From an uncultured Bacilli bacterium (lineage in GTDB: Bacteria; Bacillota_I; Bacilli_A; RF39; UBA660), in NCBI GenBank assembly GCA_947629165.1, contig CANRCR010000014.1:1-33872 (forward strand): a DNA stretch of 33,872 bases, written 5' to 3'. Both the position numbers and the translations under genes were made by a program. Positions 14,841 through 25,202 of the stretch are shown piece after piece. Below the pieces are notes generated by a model, which was given only the letters and a program-made list of their open reading frames with translations, searched no databases and was not told where the DNA came from. Numbering within the stretch: position 1 is the first letter of the stretch; the number at the start of each line of letters is the position of its first letter.

Positions 14841-16934
14841 ATGAATAAGGAATTACAAATAGAACAAGATCATTTAAAAAACGTTATAGAACAATATCAA
14901 ATTATTCTAAAAAAAGAAGAGTTAAGGAAAGAGACACTCCCGAGCATTTATAAGGGAGATGAATTGTTATTAACAACTTTGATGGCTAAGACAATACATC
15001 GTATTTACATCATGGAAAATAATCTAGATAAACCTTACTTTGCCCGTATCGATTTTAAAGAAAAAAAGACAGATGAATTAAATAAATGCTATATTGGTAA
15101 AGTAGGCGAGTTTGATGAAGATAACCGGATAATAACCATCGATTGGCGTGCTCCGATTGCTTCCCTTTACTACGATGGGAATATCGGATCCGCTTCTTAT
15201 CTTTCACCGAGTGGAATGATTGAAGGAGAATTGTTAATAAAAAGACAATTTGAAATTGAAAAAGGGAAGCTGATTAGTTATCAAGATGTGGATACCGTCT
15301 CAAGTGACGAATTATTAAAACCCTACTTAGGAGTGTCGGTAGATAATCGATTAAAAAATATTGTTTCATCGATTCAAAAAGAACAAAATGATATTATCCG
15401 TATGCCGGTCGAAGAAGACCTGATTGTACAAGGAGTGGCAGGAAGTGGAAAAACCACCGTAGCACTCCATCGCATTGCTTATCTGGTTTACAATAATCGA
15501 AATATAATTGATCCAAATCAATATATGGTGATTGGCCCTAACAAATTTTTCTTAAATTATATATCCAATGTATTACCAGATTTAGATGTTACCGATGTAA
15601 CACAATGGACTTTTGAAGAATGTGTTCGTTACTGGATCAAAGAAAAATTCATCTTACAAAGCGATGAAGAAGTAGCCACCTCTTCGGAATTAAAAAAAAT
15701 AAAGACGACGATGACTTATAAGAAAGCACTTGATCAGTACTTAAAAGAAGTAAAAGAAAATATAATTCCAATCGAGGACTTTATAATTAAAGGATATAAG
15801 ATAATTCCTAAAAAAGTAATGCAGTCCATTTATGAAGAAATTGATCAAAAAACTTATTTTAATATAGAGAGTATAATTAATCGAATGAAAATTCGAATGA
15901 TAAAATATATAAATGATCATCGCGAAGAAATCTTAATGAATATTGAGAATCAATTACTTAATCAGTTCACTAAAACAAATGACAAAGAAGAACAAAAGAA
16001 AATGATTCAAGATAAAGAATTTGTGAAAAAAGAAATAAGTAAGAAAACGATAACGTTTATTAACAACTATTTTATTCCTTGTAAAATAAAAATTTTAACA
16101 CTATACCAAACCTTTGTTGAAAAAATGGATCAATATTTGCTACTAGATGAGTCCCAAAAGAAGGAACAAACCCTTACCTTGGCAAATCTTAACCGAAAAA
16201 AAGTAGGCTTTGAAGATTTAGCAGGAATTCTTTATATCGCTTATCATTGGTATGACATGAGTGAATACAAAAGATATCGCTATACAGTCATAGATGAAGC
16301 GCAAGATTGGGGAGAATTTCATTTTTATGTCATAAAAAAATTACTTCCAAAAAGTCACTTTAGTATCTTTGGAGATTTAGCACAGTCGATCTATGGAAAT
16401 CGAAGTATTGATAATTGGGATCAAGTAAAAGATATTTATCATGATGCGAACCAGATGTATTTACTCAAGAGTTATCGTACCACGATAGAAATTATGGAAG
16501 AAGCAAACAAGATTTTAAAATTTATTGGAATGAATACAGCTACTCCTGTGATACGTCATGGAGATAAAGTAGTATATCAACAAGAACAAAACAGGATAGA
16601 ACAAATCAAAGAAAAAATCAAAGAATATCAACAACAAGGACACGATTCAATTGCAATTATTACTCGTACTAAAGAAGCAGCCAAAGATTTGGCAAAAGTT
16701 TTAAAAGTTCCTTTGATTACGGACGACAGTCTTTCGTATGAAGGAGGAGTAAGCGTTCTTTCGAGTCATCTTGCCAAAGGACTCGAGTTTGATGCCGTTA
16801 TCTTAGTGGACATTTCGGAAGAAAACTATGCACCTCAAAATCCACTCGATATGAAATTGTTGTATGTGGCCATGACACGTGCTTTGCATCATTTGTTTAT
16901 ACTCTATAAAGAGGATATTTTCGCTTCTTTATAA
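14841..16934 (+). CDS. helD: HelD-type RNA polymerase-recycling ATPase/helicase
   Basis: A UvrD/Rep-superfamily ATPase of 697 residues that in Bacillota removes stalled or post-termination RNA polymerase from DNA. The N-terminal coiled coil (about 1-50), which enters the polymerase secondary channel in known HelD, is followed by the characteristic DWRAPIASLYYDG segment. Then come Walker A GVAGSGKTTVALHR and, after a helical insertion, VIDEAQDWGEF (Walker B), GDLAQSIYG and the C-terminal helicase motif MTRALHHL. ATG 14841 is preferred over GTG 14835 because TAGGAGGTG gives the right spacing only to 14841. It is monocistronic. Confidence 0.9.
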   Translation: MNKELQIEQDHLKNVIEQYQIILKKEELRKETLPSIYKGDELLLTTLMAKTIHRIYIMENNLDKPYFARIDFKEKKTDELNKCYIGKVGEFDEDNRIITIDWRAPIASLYYDGNIGSASYLSPSGMIEGELLIKRQFEIEKGKLISYQDVDTVSSDELLKPYLGVSVDNRLKNIVSSIQKEQNDIIRMPVEEDLIVQGVAGSGKTTVALHRIAYLVYNNRNIIDPNQYMVIGPNKFFLNYISNVLPDLDVTDVTQWTFEECVRYWIKEKFILQSDEEVATSSELKKIKTTMTYKKALDQYLKEVKENIIPIEDFIIKGYKIIPKKVMQSIYEEIDQKTYFNIESIINRMKIRMIKYINDHREEILMNIENQLLNQFTKTNDKEEQKKMIQDKEFVKKEISKKTITFINNYFIPCKIKILTLYQTFVEKMDQYLLLDESQKKEQTLTLANLNRKKVGFEDLAGILYIAYHWYDMSEYKRYRYTVIDEAQDWGEFHFYVIKKLLPKSHFSIFGDLAQSIYGNRSIDNWDQVKDIYHDANQMYLLKSYRTTIEIMEEANKILKFIGMNTATPVIRHGDKVVYQQEQNRIEQIKEKIKEYQQQGHDSIAIITRTKEAAKDLAKVLKVPLITDDSLSYEGGVSVLSSHLAKGLEFDAVILVDISEENYAPQNPLDMKLLYVAMTRALHHLFILYKEDIFASL

Positions 16935-16957
16935 TCGGTCTTTATTGCGAGGACTTG

Positions 16958-16986
16958 TTGTTTTTCATTTAATCCAGGTATATAAT
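16958..16986 (+). promoter_or_regulatory. Promoter of the leader RNA and gene at 17073
   Basis: TTGTTT (16958-16963) and a perfect TATAAT (16981-16986) at 17-base spacing. Transcription would start near 16993, giving a leader of about 80 bases. Confidence 0.6.
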
Positions 16987-16999
16987 TATTTTGATATAT

Positions 17000-17064
17000 G
17001 CGAAAGAACTTACAAAAGATAATCTCAGTCCTTTCGCCTATGAATCTTTAAAAATGAAAGGACT
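17000..17064 (+). promoter_or_regulatory. Candidate cis-regulatory leader with two mutually exclusive hairpins
   Basis: Hairpin 1 pairs GCGAAAG (17000-17006) with CTTTCGC (17031-17037), extended by ACT/AGT. Hairpin 2 pairs AGTCCTTTC (17027-17035) with GAAAGGACT (17056-17064), 9 bp perfect. Both use 17027-17035, so only one can form at a time. Hairpin 2 covers AAAGGA, the likely ribosome site of the gene starting at 17073. The ligand or trigger is unknown, and no known riboswitch class is recognised. Confidence 0.5.
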
Positions 17065-17072
17065 TATCTAAA

Positions 17073-17546
17073 ATGTTAAAAATGATTATTGTTCATGGAC
17101 CTAATCCGATGGATGGTGTCGACATGGAAGGAAAATGTACCTTTCTTACAGTCGAAAAAGAAGAACAACATATTGTAACGTTAATTGGTTTTTTAAAAGA
17201 TCACTATAAAAATGATCCGAACTTACAACAATTAAAATATACCCATCCCATTCAAACCGCGAGTTATGTATTTACACGTTTAGGAGATGCGGTTTTTCTA
17301 GATACTTCGAAACCGAACCGAAAGCAAGGAACTTTTATGATGCCGGAATCAATGACTGAAAAACAAACCCAAGCCTTTTTATCCTTAAAAAATACGCTTC
17401 ACGATTACCAAGATTTAAGAATCGATTACGATATCATCTACGATCAAGGATTCTTTGATGCCAAAACATTACAAGGACAAGGACTAGAGGCTACTAAAGT
17501 ACTTGCTACTTATGTCGAAAAAAGAGCCAAAAACAATCAAAAATAA
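17073..17546 (+). CDS. Unknown cytosolic protein, 157 residues, behind a structured leader
   Basis: A soluble mixed alpha/beta protein with no signal, membrane helix or obvious catalytic motif. Notable stretches are IIVHGPNPMDGVD at the start and FMMPESMTEKQTQAFLSLKN in the middle, a helix cap followed by a helix. I do not recognise the family. The start ATG 17073 has AAAGGA about 10 bases upstream; a second ATG at 17082 is possible. The stop lies within a strong terminator, so the gene is monocistronic. Its translation may be controlled by the alternative hairpins of its leader. Confidence 0.65.
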   Translation: MLKMIIVHGPNPMDGVDMEGKCTFLTVEKEEQHIVTLIGFLKDHYKNDPNLQQLKYTHPIQTASYVFTRLGDAVFLDTSKPNRKQGTFMMPESMTEKQTQAFLSLKNTLHDYQDLRIDYDIIYDQGFFDAKTLQGQGLEATKVLATYVEKRAKNNQK

Positions 17547-17571
17547 CGATTTTAAAATCGTTATTTTTTTT
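17541..17571 (+). terminator. Terminator before pcrA
   Basis: AATAACGATTTT and AAAATCGTTATT form a perfect inverted repeat that runs into eight T. Confidence 0.9.
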
Positions 17572-17580
17572 GAAAAGTCC

Positions 17581-17610
17581 TTGGGCTCGAAGATGTTTCT
17601 ATTGTATAAT
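17581..17610 (+). promoter_or_regulatory. Promoter of the pcrA-ligA gene group
   Basis: TTGGGC (17581-17586) and TATAAT (17605-17610) with an 18-base spacer, 33 bases before ATG 17644. It probably drives the closely spaced genes from pcrA to ligA. Confidence 0.6.
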
Positions 17611-17643
17611 AGAAAAGAGATAAGAAAAAAAGTAGGTAATCAC

Positions 17644-19749
17644 ATGAATTTAGAAACATTGAACAAAGAACAAAAAGAAGCCGTTCAAACGACGGAAGGA
17701 GCCCTTTTAATACTAGCGGGAGCAGGAAGTGGAAAGACCCGAGTTTTAACGACCCGAATTGCATATTTAATCGAAGAAAAAAAAGTTAGTCCGTATGCGA
17801 TTTTAGCAATTACCTTTACGAACAAAGCGGCCAAAGAAATGAAAGAAAGAGTTTCATCGCTCGTTGGAACAGTAGCAAGTAATGTACAAATATCGACGTT
17901 TCATGCTTTTGGCTTACGTATTATCAGGGAAAACTATGAAGTGCTTGGATACGATAAAAACTTTGTTATTTTAGATAGTGAAGATTCCTTGACGGTAATC
18001 AAACGGATATTAAAAGAGATGAATGTCGATCCTAAAATCTATAATCCGACAGCTATTAAGAATAAGATCAGTGGTTGTAAAAATGAATTGATCACACCTA
18101 TCGGATACGAACGTTTTGCGACGAGTGAATTTGAAAAAATTGTTTTAGAAGTATATAAACGTTATCAAAAAACGTTGAAAAATAATAACTCGATGGACTT
18201 TGATGATCTTTTAGTATTACCTATTGAACTATTCCGAAGTCATAACGAAATATTAGAACGATATCAAGAACGTTTCCGGTACGTATTAATTGACGAGTAT
18301 CAAGATACGAACGAATCACAGTACATTTTAACGAAAATGATTGCCCATCGTTATCAAAATATTTGTGTCGTAGGAGATCCCGATCAAAGTATCTATTCGT
18401 GGCGAGGAGCAAACTATCGTAATATCTTAAACTTTGAAAAAGACTATAAAAATGCCAAGACGATTTTATTAGAACAAAATTATCGCTCGACGAAAACAAT
18501 TTTGGATGCAGCGAACGCCGTTATTAAAAATAATCAAGGAAGAAAAGAGAAGAATCTTTGGAGTAGTAAAGGAGAAGGAGAAAAGATCGGATACTACCGG
18601 GCCTATGACGAACGCGATGAAGCCTTCTATATCATTCGGGAAATAAAACAACTTTTAGCCAAAGGCGTAAAAGAGAATTCGATTGCCGTACTTTATCGAA
18701 CCAATGCGCAATCTCATATCTTTGAAGAAGAATTTTTAAAAGCGAATCTTCCTTTTAAGATTGTAGGAAGTATCGGTTTCTATAGCAGGAAAGAAATTAA
18801 AGATTTACTAGCATACTTACGACTTATTCATAACGAAAAAGATAATGTGAGTCTCATGCGTATTATCAATGTTCCAAAACGTGGAATCGGTTTAAAATCT
18901 CTTCAAAACTTAATTGAAAAGGCCGATAAAGAAGGAACGAGTATGTACGAAGCGATTACGACTGGAAAAGAACTCGCCTTTAAAAATACGATTGAAGACT
19001 TAAAACGAGTAAGTGAAGAGATAACGTTAACCGAATTAGTGGATAAAGTGTTAGAAACGACCGGTTATCGTCAAGAGTTAGAAAGTGAAAAATCATTAGA
19101 AGCCGATATCCGTTTAGAGAACTTGGAAGAGTTTAAATCGATTACTAGATCATTTGAAGAAACGTACGGAGTAATTTCGCTCGAAGATTTCTTGTTAGAA
19201 ACCAGTTTAGTAAGTGATGTCGAAGACTATAAAAACGATAATGACCGAATTAGTTTAATGACCGTTCATTCCGTAAAAGGACTTGAATTTGATTACGTCT
19301 TTGTCGCTGGACTAGAAGAAGGAATTTTCCCACATATCAATTCGTTAATGGATAATGGGGGATTAGAAGAGGAACGTCGTCTTTGTTATGTTGCCATCAC
19401 TCGTGCCAAGGAAAAATTATACTTATTAAATGCGCGAAAACGAATGCTCTTTGGAAAAGATCAAGTGAATCCCCAAAGTCGCTTTTTAAGAGAAATTGAT
19501 TCAGAATTAATAGAAACGAACGAAAAAGAAGAAAAAGAAGTCAAAGTAGACAAAAAAGAGATGCTTCACGACGAAGAAGTAAACTACGAAGTAGGAGAAT
19601 ATGTATATCACGATGTCTTTGGTATGGGAAGAGTCGTAGAAGTAACGAATTCACTCGTCAGTATTGCTTTTAAAATGCCCCATGGAATCAAAAAATTGAT
19701 GAAGAATCATAAGAGTATCAAAAAAGTAAAGGAGTCTCAAAATGAGTAG
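17644..19749 (+). CDS. pcrA: ATP-dependent DNA helicase PcrA (UvrD family)
   Basis: A 3'-5' helicase of 701 residues for excision repair, plasmid rolling-circle replication and removal of RecA filaments. Motifs appear in order: Q-motif LNKEQKEAV, Walker A LAGAGSGKT, motif Ia TFTNKAAKEM, Walker B LIDEYQDTN, GDPDQSIYSWRGA, EQNYRST, SLMTVHSVKGLEFDYVFV, and ITRAKEKLYL. The C-terminal Tudor-like domain (YEVGEYVYHDVFGMGRVVEV...) is the part that contacts RNA polymerase in known PcrA. The frame is open back to 17503, but ATG 17644 with AGTAGGT fits the family N-terminus. The 130-residue gene after it overlaps by eight bases, and ligA lies further downstream, the usual pcrA-ligA neighbourhood. Confidence 0.95.
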   Translation: MNLETLNKEQKEAVQTTEGALLILAGAGSGKTRVLTTRIAYLIEEKKVSPYAILAITFTNKAAKEMKERVSSLVGTVASNVQISTFHAFGLRIIRENYEVLGYDKNFVILDSEDSLTVIKRILKEMNVDPKIYNPTAIKNKISGCKNELITPIGYERFATSEFEKIVLEVYKRYQKTLKNNNSMDFDDLLVLPIELFRSHNEILERYQERFRYVLIDEYQDTNESQYILTKMIAHRYQNICVVGDPDQSIYSWRGANYRNILNFEKDYKNAKTILLEQNYRSTKTILDAANAVIKNNQGRKEKNLWSSKGEGEKIGYYRAYDERDEAFYIIREIKQLLAKGVKENSIAVLYRTNAQSHIFEEEFLKANLPFKIVGSIGFYSRKEIKDLLAYLRLIHNEKDNVSLMRIINVPKRGIGLKSLQNLIEKADKEGTSMYEAITTGKELAFKNTIEDLKRVSEEITLTELVDKVLETTGYRQELESEKSLEADIRLENLEEFKSITRSFEETYGVISLEDFLLETSLVSDVEDYKNDNDRISLMTVHSVKGLEFDYVFVAGLEEGIFPHINSLMDNGGLEEERRLCYVAITRAKEKLYLLNARKRMLFGKDQVNPQSRFLREIDSELIETNEKEEKEVKVDKKEMLHDEEVNYEVGEYVYHDVFGMGRVVEVTNSLVSIAFKMPHGIKKLMKNHKSIKKVKESQNE

Positions 19750-20134
19750 ACAAGATAGAACTATCTTTATTGCTAGAAAAGGAAATAAAATTAATGGGGT
19801 TGGAATAGTACGAGGGGAAAAAGGATGGATGCCTTTCGAATTAGAGGAAAATGTACTGAAAGGAATCTATGCTTTTCCCAATGTAATTACCCGATTACAA
19901 CAAGGAGATCTATTACAAATTTATAAAGATCAAGAGGAGTTTATTCATTTAGAAATTGGTGCCAAATGTTATGAGGGACCCTATGCCGAAACAGAATATT
20001 TAGAAATTCATGGAGCGGTCGAAGAAGATTCCATTACCGAAGGATTATTTCAACTAAATTCTATTTTAGGACAACCGAATAATAAGTATTGTAAGAAAAA
20101 GTATCGTCCGTACGGACAGGTACATTATGAATAA
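19742..20134 (+). CDS. Unknown protein, 130 residues, coupled to pcrA
   Basis: A small soluble protein, probably beta-rich, without signal peptide or membrane helix. It has a basic start (SRQDRTIFIARKGNK) and an acidic middle (KCYEGPYAETEYLEI). Its start overlaps the pcrA stop by eight bases, with ribosome site AAGGAG inside pcrA, so it is translationally coupled. The next gene starts 13 bases after its stop. The two cysteines and C-terminal KKKYRPYGQ do not point to a known family. Its place between pcrA and ligA makes a link to DNA repair possible, without direct evidence. Confidence 0.65.
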   Translation: MSRQDRTIFIARKGNKINGVGIVRGEKGWMPFELEENVLKGIYAFPNVITRLQQGDLLQIYKDQEEFIHLEIGAKCYEGPYAETEYLEIHGAVEEDSITEGLFQLNSILGQPNNKYCKKKYRPYGQVHYE

Positions 20135-20147
20135 AGGAGAAAATAAA

Positions 20148-21071
20148 ATGAAAGATAAGACGTTACTGATTATGGCGGCAGGGATGGGAAGCCGTTTTGG
20201 AGGACTTAAACAAATTGAACCCATGGGACCGAATGGAGAATTCTTAATCGATTATTCGATTTATGATGCCATCCGTTGTGGATTTACCAAAGTTGTATTT
20301 ATCATAAAGAAAGAAATCGAAGAAGTCTTTAAAGAGACCATTGGAAAAAGAGTAGAAGATAAGATTAAAGTAGAGTACGTATTTCAAACGTTAGAAGATA
20401 TTCCAGAAGGATATACTTTACCGAGCGACCGGACCAAACCATTAGGTACATCGCAAGCTATTCTAGCAGCCCGGGATGTTATTCATGAACCATTTGCGGT
20501 CATTAATGCCGACGACTTCTACGATTACGACGGATTCCGTGTAGTATCTTCTTTCCTCGATCAAGAAGATCCGAATGCTATGGTGTATGCGACTGTTGGA
20601 TATCAAGTAAAAAACACCCTTACCGAACATGGAAGTGTGAAACGGGGCGTGTGTGAAGAACAGGATGGTTATTTAACGACGATGGTGGAAAGTGTTATTG
20701 AGCGCGATGAAAATGGAACTATTACAGCTTCTCCTTTAAGTGGAGCACCTTCCTTTACCATGCAAGAAGATCAGTATGTATCGATGAATCTCTTCGGATT
20801 CTTTCCTTCGATTTTTAATTATTTAATGGAACAGTTTCCAACCTTTTTAGAAGAAAACAAAGATAATTTAGATAAATGTGAATTCTTAATATCCGAAAGT
20901 CTTCATCAGATGATCGAAGAGAAAAAAGCCAAAGTAAAAGTATTACCGACGGTAGCCGTTTGGCAAGGAGTAACTTACAAAGAAGATAAAGAAGCGGTTG
21001 TGAAAGCACTTCAAAAAATGTGTGACGAAAATAAATATCCACAGTCGTTGTGGAAAAAAGAAAATGAATAA
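20148..21071 (+). CDS. Sugar-nucleotide-type nucleotidyltransferase
   Basis: A 307-residue enzyme with a GT-A nucleotidyltransferase fold. The N-terminal signature MAAGMGSRFGGLKQIEPMGPNGE binds nucleoside triphosphate and sugar phosphate (key residues: AAG-GSR, K). FAVINADDFYDYDG supplies the metal-binding acidic pair. LGTSQAILAARDVI is the usual substrate-loop region. Enzymes of this family join a sugar or polyol phosphate to a nucleotide for wall or capsule precursors, but substrate cannot be told from sequence alone. AAAGGAGA sets ATG 20148; the in-frame ATG 20127 lies inside the end of the previous gene. ligA follows after 25 bases. Confidence 0.8.
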   Translation: MKDKTLLIMAAGMGSRFGGLKQIEPMGPNGEFLIDYSIYDAIRCGFTKVVFIIKKEIEEVFKETIGKRVEDKIKVEYVFQTLEDIPEGYTLPSDRTKPLGTSQAILAARDVIHEPFAVINADDFYDYDGFRVVSSFLDQEDPNAMVYATVGYQVKNTLTEHGSVKRGVCEEQDGYLTTMVESVIERDENGTITASPLSGAPSFTMQEDQYVSMNLFGFFPSIFNYLMEQFPTFLEENKDNLDKCEFLISESLHQMIEEKKAKVKVLPTVAVWQGVTYKEDKEAVVKALQKMCDENKYPQSLWKKENE

Positions 21072-21084
21072 AAACAAGAAATAG

Positions 21085-23082
<1,998 letters not shown>

Positions 23083-23092
23083 TTAAAAATGT

Positions 23093-23119
23093 AAAATTCG
23101 TGTTAATCACGAATTTTTT
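23093..23119 (+). terminator. Terminator after ligA
   Basis: AAAATTCGTG pairs with CACGAATTTT around TTAAT, followed by T. Confidence 0.85.
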
Positions 23120-23155
23120 CGTGTACAATAACTTTTCTTAAAATGTAAAACCACT

Positions 23156-23161
23156 TATAAT
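23156..23161 (+). promoter_or_regulatory. -10 box for the 23182-25032 gene pair
   Basis: A perfect TATAAT lies 20 bases before the start codon. The -35 region is weak. Confidence 0.4.
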
Positions 23162-23181
23162 AAAAATTGAGGTGAAATGGC

Positions 23182-23736
23182 ATGAAAAAAATACATTGTA
23201 TCTGTTTTCTATTAGTACTTCTTGCCATATTCATGGTCGCAGGAGGAGGAACCGTTGCTTTTATCGAAGCTTACGATCAAGATATTGAAGATCAAAAAAA
23301 TATAGCAGTAAGTGTCAGTAAAGAATACCTATCTTTTAACGATAAAACTATCGAGTTTTCAGAACAACTCGAACAATTTGAAAATGTATTTGGAAAATAC
23401 TTTGAAGATATGAAACAAAATAAAGAAATAACGCTAGACACTTTAATTGAAATGGAAAATATTTTAAAAGAAGTCAATGAAAATACTCCGGTTTTAAAAA
23501 AGACTTGTGGTATGACTCAAATCAGTGATAAAGAAATTTTAAAACAATGTTTAGTTTTTCAAAAAAATTATGAGATGATGATTAATACCTTTGTAAAAAT
23601 GGTAAACAGTTATAACGAAGCCGTAGAAGATTATAACCGATGGAGTACTGTCGATCAATTAGAGACATACACTTCTTTAATTGCTACCGATTATATTGAC
23701 TTTGATCAAGATGGAACCTTTTTAGGGGCAAACTAG
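23182..23736 (+). CDS. Membrane-anchored helical protein of unknown function, 184 residues
   Basis: The N-terminus is a membrane anchor or uncleaved signal (about 4-28, CICFLLVLLAIFMVAGGGTVAF). The outside part is almost wholly helical with coiled-coil character (about 35-160). It has two cysteines, CGMTQ and KQCLVFQ, about 17 residues apart, that could form a disulfide. No enzyme motif is visible. Nine bases separate it from the phosphodiester glycosidase gene, so the two form an operon and may work together at the cell surface. The ribosome site is GAGGTG. Confidence 0.65.
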   Translation: MKKIHCICFLLVLLAIFMVAGGGTVAFIEAYDQDIEDQKNIAVSVSKEYLSFNDKTIEFSEQLEQFENVFGKYFEDMKQNKEITLDTLIEMENILKEVNENTPVLKKTCGMTQISDKEILKQCLVFQKNYEMMINTFVKMVNSYNEAVEDYNRWSTVDQLETYTSLIATDYIDFDQDGTFLGAN

Positions 23737-23745
23737 GAGGATTCC

Positions 23746-25032
23746 ATGGAAAAAAAGAATAATAAAAAGGATAAAAAGGGGATGGACAAACGTCGATTAA
23801 AGTTTGCCAAATATGGATTTATTTTGACTACTTTACTTTTATCGACCTTGATTCCCTTATTTATGATGGGATGGAATAAGTCGACCATTGTATCCCTTTA
23901 TGTGGTGGTACCCTTATTGGTAATTGCCATCATTATCGAAGGAATTTGTGCATGGTATTTATTTCCGGAAGTCGCTTGGAAAGAAAAAAAATTATCTACT
24001 TCAAAAATAATTGTTATCAGTCTTTTAGCTGGTTATTTTTTATTAATGTGTGGAGTTACGTTTTTACTTTATGGCTCAAAAGAGACGAAAGAGTTTATTA
24101 TTAACAAAGCCCTTGCTTCTATGAATTATCAACAGATTGCTACTTTTTTCTACGATTCTAAAACGATTAATGAAGTGGCCAGTGTCTTACAATTAGAACA
24201 AGAAGATGTTACTCTCTACGAAGAATTAATTTCGTTTGATGATGTTAAACTAAATCAACCGAGTTATGCCAATGCCTACGAAGAAGCGGTCCTATCTAAT
24301 GAAAATAATGCCCCCTATAAAATAATTACCGTCGAAGGGGAACTCGAAGGAACGGACATTCATTATAAAGGATATTTAGCCGTAGTCTACGATCCATCGA
24401 AAGTAAAATTAGCCACGAGTAGTGGAATGGGAATGGACGAAAATGCGTATGGGGAAATTGTTCCGGTAATGGCGAATCGTGAAAATGCAATTTTAGCCAT
24501 GAATGCCGGTGGATTCTATGATCCCGATTGGCGAAGTAATGGCGGTATTCCGCATGGACCAGTTATTAAAAATGGTGTATTGTTAACAAATTATACACAG
24601 TACCCAGCCAATGGTGGAATTATTGGTTTTAATAACGAAAACAAATTAGTTTTAAAAAGAATGTCTGGAGAACAAGCTGTTCAAGAAGGAATTCGGGATG
24701 CAGTCGATTGGGGACCTTATTTGATTATCAATGGTATTAATCAAATTCCTTACCGGACTTCGACCTGGGCTTTAGCGCGTACAGCCATCGGACAAAGAAA
24801 AGATGGAATTGTCTTAATGCTTGTTATCGATGGCTTACAAGAGCATAGTAGGGGTGCTACGTTCTATGATTTAGCACAAATTATGGAACGTTATGGAGCC
24901 TATAATGCGGCCAATTTAGATGGCGGAACCTCTACAACCTTGTGGGCAAACGGAGACTTCGTCAACATTCCATTTAATGGAGAACAAAGAACGATTCGTC
25001 GTCTTCCAAACGCTTGGATTGTCGTACAGTAA
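23746..25032 (+). CDS. Membrane-bound phosphodiester glycosidase (NAGPA/DUF2233 domain)
   Basis: A 428-residue membrane protein. Three helices at the start (about 20-42, 48-70, 82-106) anchor it, and a helical linker follows. The NAGPA-type domain fills about residues 190-428. The catalytic-domain signatures are present: MNAGGFYDPDW, ARTAIGQRKDG, LVIDG and NLDGGTSTTLW. The family removes sugars joined through a phosphodiester bond, such as GlcNAc-1-phosphate residues in wall or capsule polymers, so a role in exopolysaccharide or wall-polymer trimming is likely. The ribosome site TAGGAGG overlaps the stop region of the gene before it. Confidence 0.85.
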   Translation: MEKKNNKKDKKGMDKRRLKFAKYGFILTTLLLSTLIPLFMMGWNKSTIVSLYVVVPLLVIAIIIEGICAWYLFPEVAWKEKKLSTSKIIVISLLAGYFLLMCGVTFLLYGSKETKEFIINKALASMNYQQIATFFYDSKTINEVASVLQLEQEDVTLYEELISFDDVKLNQPSYANAYEEAVLSNENNAPYKIITVEGELEGTDIHYKGYLAVVYDPSKVKLATSSGMGMDENAYGEIVPVMANRENAILAMNAGGFYDPDWRSNGGIPHGPVIKNGVLLTNYTQYPANGGIIGFNNENKLVLKRMSGEQAVQEGIRDAVDWGPYLIINGINQIPYRTSTWALARTAIGQRKDGIVLMLVIDGLQEHSRGATFYDLAQIMERYGAYNAANLDGGTSTTLWANGDFVNIPFNGEQRTIRRLPNAWIVVQ

Positions 25033-25056
25033 GTATGAACATCTAAGCGTTTTTTT
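25008..25056 (+). terminator. Terminator overlapping the glycosidase gene end
   Basis: AAACGCTTGGA (25008-25018) pairs with TCTAAGCGTTT (25042-25052) over 11 bp with one G-T pair and a 23-base loop, followed by seven T. Confidence 0.6.
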
Positions 25057-25089
25057 GTATAAACAAAGACTTATTAATAGTTAAGATTA

Positions 25090-25131
25090 CCGAAAAATGC
25101 CGAAAAATGACAAGTTAAGGAAATTTTTTCC
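25090..25131. repeat. Tandem 10-mer repeat and palindrome before the secreted-protein gene
   Basis: CCGAAAAATG occurs twice in direct succession (25090-25109), and GGAAATTTTTTCC follows at 25119-25131. They sit about 70-110 bases before the gene at 25203, suggesting operator sites. The regulator is unknown. Confidence 0.4.
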
Positions 25132-25202
25132 ATTTTATAGTATTTGTGATATATAAAAAGTTAATAAAAGGAAATGAAAGGTGTTTGTAGGAGGAAATAA
25201 AA

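Noticed and set aside
17503-17643. Longer N-terminus for PcrA
   Set aside because: The extension crosses a terminator and the promoter, and the family start fits ATG 17644.
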